Positions 62,141 to 64,000 of a DNA stretch of 64,000 bases are shown here, one piece after another. The notes under the pieces were generated by a model. That model had not been told where the DNA came from and did not search any database. It worked only from the letters and a program-made list of their open reading frames with translations. The stretch covers positions 1 through 64,000 of the forward strand of contig JADJLZ010000002.1 in assembly GCA_016709875.1 (NCBI GenBank). Direction: 5' to 3'. Position 1 is the stretch's first letter. Every line of letters starts with the position of its first letter. This stretch comes from Planctomycetota bacterium (GTDB lineage: Bacteria; Planctomycetota; UBA1135; GCA-002686595). The position numbers and the translations under genes are program-made.

Positions 62141-62246
62141 GCGCGGGAATCTCTCTCGAAAAGGCGCAGCATTCTAGCTCGCGCGAGGCTCCCGCGCCCC
62201 CACGGGTCGCCAAGTGCTCGAACTGCCTGTATTCTTCTTGGCCCCC

Positions 62247-62903
62247 ATGGCAGCCGAAGCACCCGCACTGACCCACTGCCCCAACTGCGGAGCCGCGCTC
62301 AAGCGCCCGGATCTCTCGCTCTGCGCCTACTGCGCCATGCCGCTCATGATGGGCGGAAGGGCCTCCGTCGCCGACGACGAGACCACGGCGCGCCTGAAAC
62401 GCATGCGCGAGCACGCGAACTTCCCCGCCGCGCAGGCCTTCGTGCCTCCGGACCCGGAGGTCGAGCGCGTCGTCGCGAAGAAGCGCAACCGCGGCCTGCT
62501 GCTGGTCATCTTCGGCGCGCTGTGGCTCGCGGTCGCGCTGCTGGTGCAGTTCCTCGGCTCGGGCATCGATCTGCGCAGCCCCTGGCTGTGGGTCGGCGAC
62601 GGCGTGGCGCTGCTCGGCATCCTCTCGATCGTGACCGCCGCCGGCGCGCGCGCGGCCGCGAGCGGAGGCAAGCCGCTGCTCGTGCGCCCCGCGATCGTCG
62701 CCGAGCGCCGCAGCGAGACCAACCCCGAGGGCCGCTACGGCGCGCGCACGCTGTACTTCTTCACGCTGCGCTTCGACGACACGAGCGAGGGCGAGTTCAA
62801 GTGGCCCGGCCAGGGCCTCTCGAGCGAGCCCATGGCCAACGGCCAGGTCGGCATCGCCTACACGCGCGGCGAAGACCTGATCGCGTTCCGCAAGCTGGGC
62901 TGA
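62247..62903 (+). CDS. Zinc-ribbon membrane protein with DUF2500-like domain
   Basis: The 218-residue protein has an N-terminal zinc ribbon (CPNC and CAYC, about residues 11-29), a charged linker and two hydrophobic segments (about 78-98 and 108-128). A C-terminal beta domain reads RTLYFFTLRFDDTSEGEFKWPGQGLSSEPMANGQVGIAYTRGEDLIAF, which resembles DUF2500 proteins. The function is unknown. It is transcribed against its neighbours, between the lpd and E1-alpha genes. The ATG at 62247 was preferred over 62214 because it places the zinc ribbon directly at the N-terminus. Confidence 0.7.
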   Translation: MAAEAPALTHCPNCGAALKRPDLSLCAYCAMPLMMGGRASVADDETTARLKRMREHANFPAAQAFVPPDPEVERVVAKKRNRGLLLVIFGALWLAVALLVQFLGSGIDLRSPWLWVGDGVALLGILSIVTAAGARAAASGGKPLLVRPAIVAERRSETNPEGRYGARTLYFFTLRFDDTSEGEFKWPGQGLSSEPMANGQVGIAYTRGEDLIAFRKLG

Positions 62904-62916
62904 GGCGGGTTCGCGC

Positions 62917-64000
62917 TCAAAGCGGGAACGCGCCGTCGCCGGGCGTCGCTTCGCCGAGGCGCTCGGCGATCGCGATGAACTGGTTGTACTGCTTGCGCAG
63001 GTGCAGCGGCACTTCGGCGTAGACGTCCTCGACCAGCGTCTTGAGCGGCATCTTCGGCGCCGCTTCCTGCTTGTGGATCTCGGCGTCGATCTCGGCGTAG
63101 AGCTGCGCCTCGAGCTTCGCGCGCTCGCCCTTCGCGAGGATCTTCGCGGCGACGAGCTGCTTCTCGAAGCCCTCGATCGGATCGCGGCCTTCCCAGTAGG
63201 CGACCTCCTTCGCGTCGCGGTACTTGGTCGGGTCGTCCGAGCTCGAGTGGCCGAGCATGCGGTAGGTCTTGAGCACCACGAGCGACGGGCCCTTGCCCGA
63301 ACGCGCGCGTTCGACGGCCTTCGAGACCGCCGCCTGCACCGCGAGCACGTCGTTGCCGTCCACGTCCTCGCCCGGCATGCCGTAGGCGGCGGCCTTGTCG
63401 GCGTAGCTCTTCGCGGCCGTCTGGGCCGAGCTCGGGACCGAGATCGCCCAGCCGTTGTCGACGCACACGAACACGCACGGCGCCTTCCATACCGCGGCGA
63501 AGTTCATCCCGCTGTGGAAGCCGTTCGAACTCGTCGCGCCGTCGCCGAAGTGGATCGAGTGCACCTCGTCCTTCCCGTGCAGCTTCGCGGCGTACGCCGC
63601 GCCGACGCCGTGCGGGATCTGCGTGCCGATGACGCTCGACCAGCTCGGGTAGTGCGTGCCCTTGTGCTGGAAGTGGTTGCACATCTGGCGGCCCTTGGCC
63701 GAGTCGTTCGAGTTGCAGTACATCTGCGCGATGTAGTCGCCGAGCGGCATCCCGCGCGCGAGCGCCGCGCCGCCCTCGCGCAGGCCCGACCAGAGCCAGT
63801 CCTGCGCCTCGAGCGCGCACGCGGGACCCACGAGTGCCGCCTCGAGCCCCTTCGCGGTGCCGACGAAACCGATGCGTCCCGCGCGCTGCAGCTTGAGCAT
63901 GCGCTCGTCGAGGCAGCGGATGCGCAGCATGTGCACGAAGAGCTCGCGCTGGCGGGCGGGCGTGAGAGCGCCGCCGGCAGGCTTGTTGGAGCTCGACTGT
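62917..64000 (-). CDS. 2-oxoacid dehydrogenase E1 component, alpha subunit (5' end outside the window)
   Basis: The thiamine diphosphate enzyme decarboxylates pyruvate or branched-chain 2-oxoacids. The frame runs from the TGA at 62917 to the window edge without a stop: LTPARQRELF lies upstream of the first listed codon (GTG at 63936), so the true start is probably beyond 64000. FGDGATSSNGFHSGMNFAAVW and DNGWAIS form the ThDP motif. SAQTAAKSYADKAAAYGMPGEDVDGND and TYRMLGHSSSDDPTKYR complete the alpha-subunit pattern. Relatives near lpd and lipB are usually pdhA or bkdA-type; the subtype cannot be told here. Confidence 0.85.
   Translation of the reverse strand, partial: QSSSNKPAGGALTPARQRELFVHMLRIRCLDERMLKLQRAGRIGFVGTAKGLEAALVGPACALEAQDWLWSGLREGGAALARGMPLGDYIAQMYCNSNDSAKGRQMCNHFQHKGTHYPSWSSVIGTQIPHGVGAAYAAKLHGKDEVHSIHFGDGATSSNGFHSGMNFAAVWKAPCVFVCVDNGWAISVPSSAQTAAKSYADKAAAYGMPGEDVDGNDVLAVQAAVSKAVERARSGKGPSLVVLKTYRMLGHSSSDDPTKYRDAKEVAYWEGRDPIEGFEKQLVAAKILAKGERAKLEAQLYAEIDAEIHKQEAAPKMPLKTLVEDVYAEVPLHLRKQYNQFIAIAERLGEATPGDGAFPL

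Overview
The window is very GC-rich throughout (no exact value computed), with dense bacterial coding on both strands. It looks like a Gram-negative member of the Planctomycetota or a close relative. The clues are: two secreted proteins sharing a Cys-rich CPCGN/GC-NS module that I associate with deep planctomycete lineages; a DUF1570-like gluzincin; an ECF sigma factor overlapping a membrane Ser/Thr kinase with TPR-like repeats; paired FG-GAP proteins; and a lipid A L-Ara4N gene set that implies an outer membrane with lipid A. The assignment is an inference, since there is no rRNA here.

Layout. 1-3.8 kb is an accessory patch: a RAYT-like single-strand transposase joined to an IS91 C-terminal module, a 14-bp tandem array, an orphan lipoprotein bracketed by 14-bp direct repeats, and a truncated IS91 transposase. 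4.0-8.7 kb holds a frameshifted CstA, a secreted D-2-hydroxyacid dehydrogenase, an acyltransferase-like membrane protein and a sterol-desaturase-type hydroxylase. 8.7-22.0 kb is one long leftward run: APC transporter, TerC, universal stress protein, then arnB, an arnC-formyltransferase fusion, the decarboxylase half of arnA, arnT, arnD, a WbuC cupin, a Cys-rich lipoprotein, a gluzincin and a HELLE-motif protein. Together the arn genes should make undecaprenyl-phosphate L-Ara4N and move it to lipid A.

From 22.2 kb a rightward operon encodes a fused ABC exporter, a two-PDZ lipoprotein and two FG-GAP proteins, joined by 1-base stop/start overlaps. Next come an amidohydrolase, a CobW/MFS/GNAT-nitrilase operon, a CPA-type antiporter with a TrkA domain, tRNA-Ile2(CAU), a Fic protein beside the tRNA, a cobalamin-binding-type protein and an M14 peptidase. 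At 40.5-45.8 kb a 254-bp piece of the kinase 3' end is directly repeated on both sides of a beta-propeller/CPCGN gene. At 48.1-54.7 kb a leftward signalling operon encodes an HPt protein, two HDOD-REC-GGDEF paralogues and a hybrid histidine kinase. At 55-60 kb lie an S46 peptidase and a PrcB-like lipoprotein convergent with a subtilase lipoprotein. The right end carries lipB, lpd and an edge-truncated E1-alpha gene of a 2-oxoacid dehydrogenase complex.

Four genes (CstA, propeller/CPCGN, kinase, second HDOD-GGDEF) each need one small indel to restore the family reading frame. Two of these are in G/C homopolymers, so assembly error is a live explanation. Starts were chosen by family alignment from memory, overlap with neighbours, and visible Shine-Dalgarno sequences; no database search was possible.
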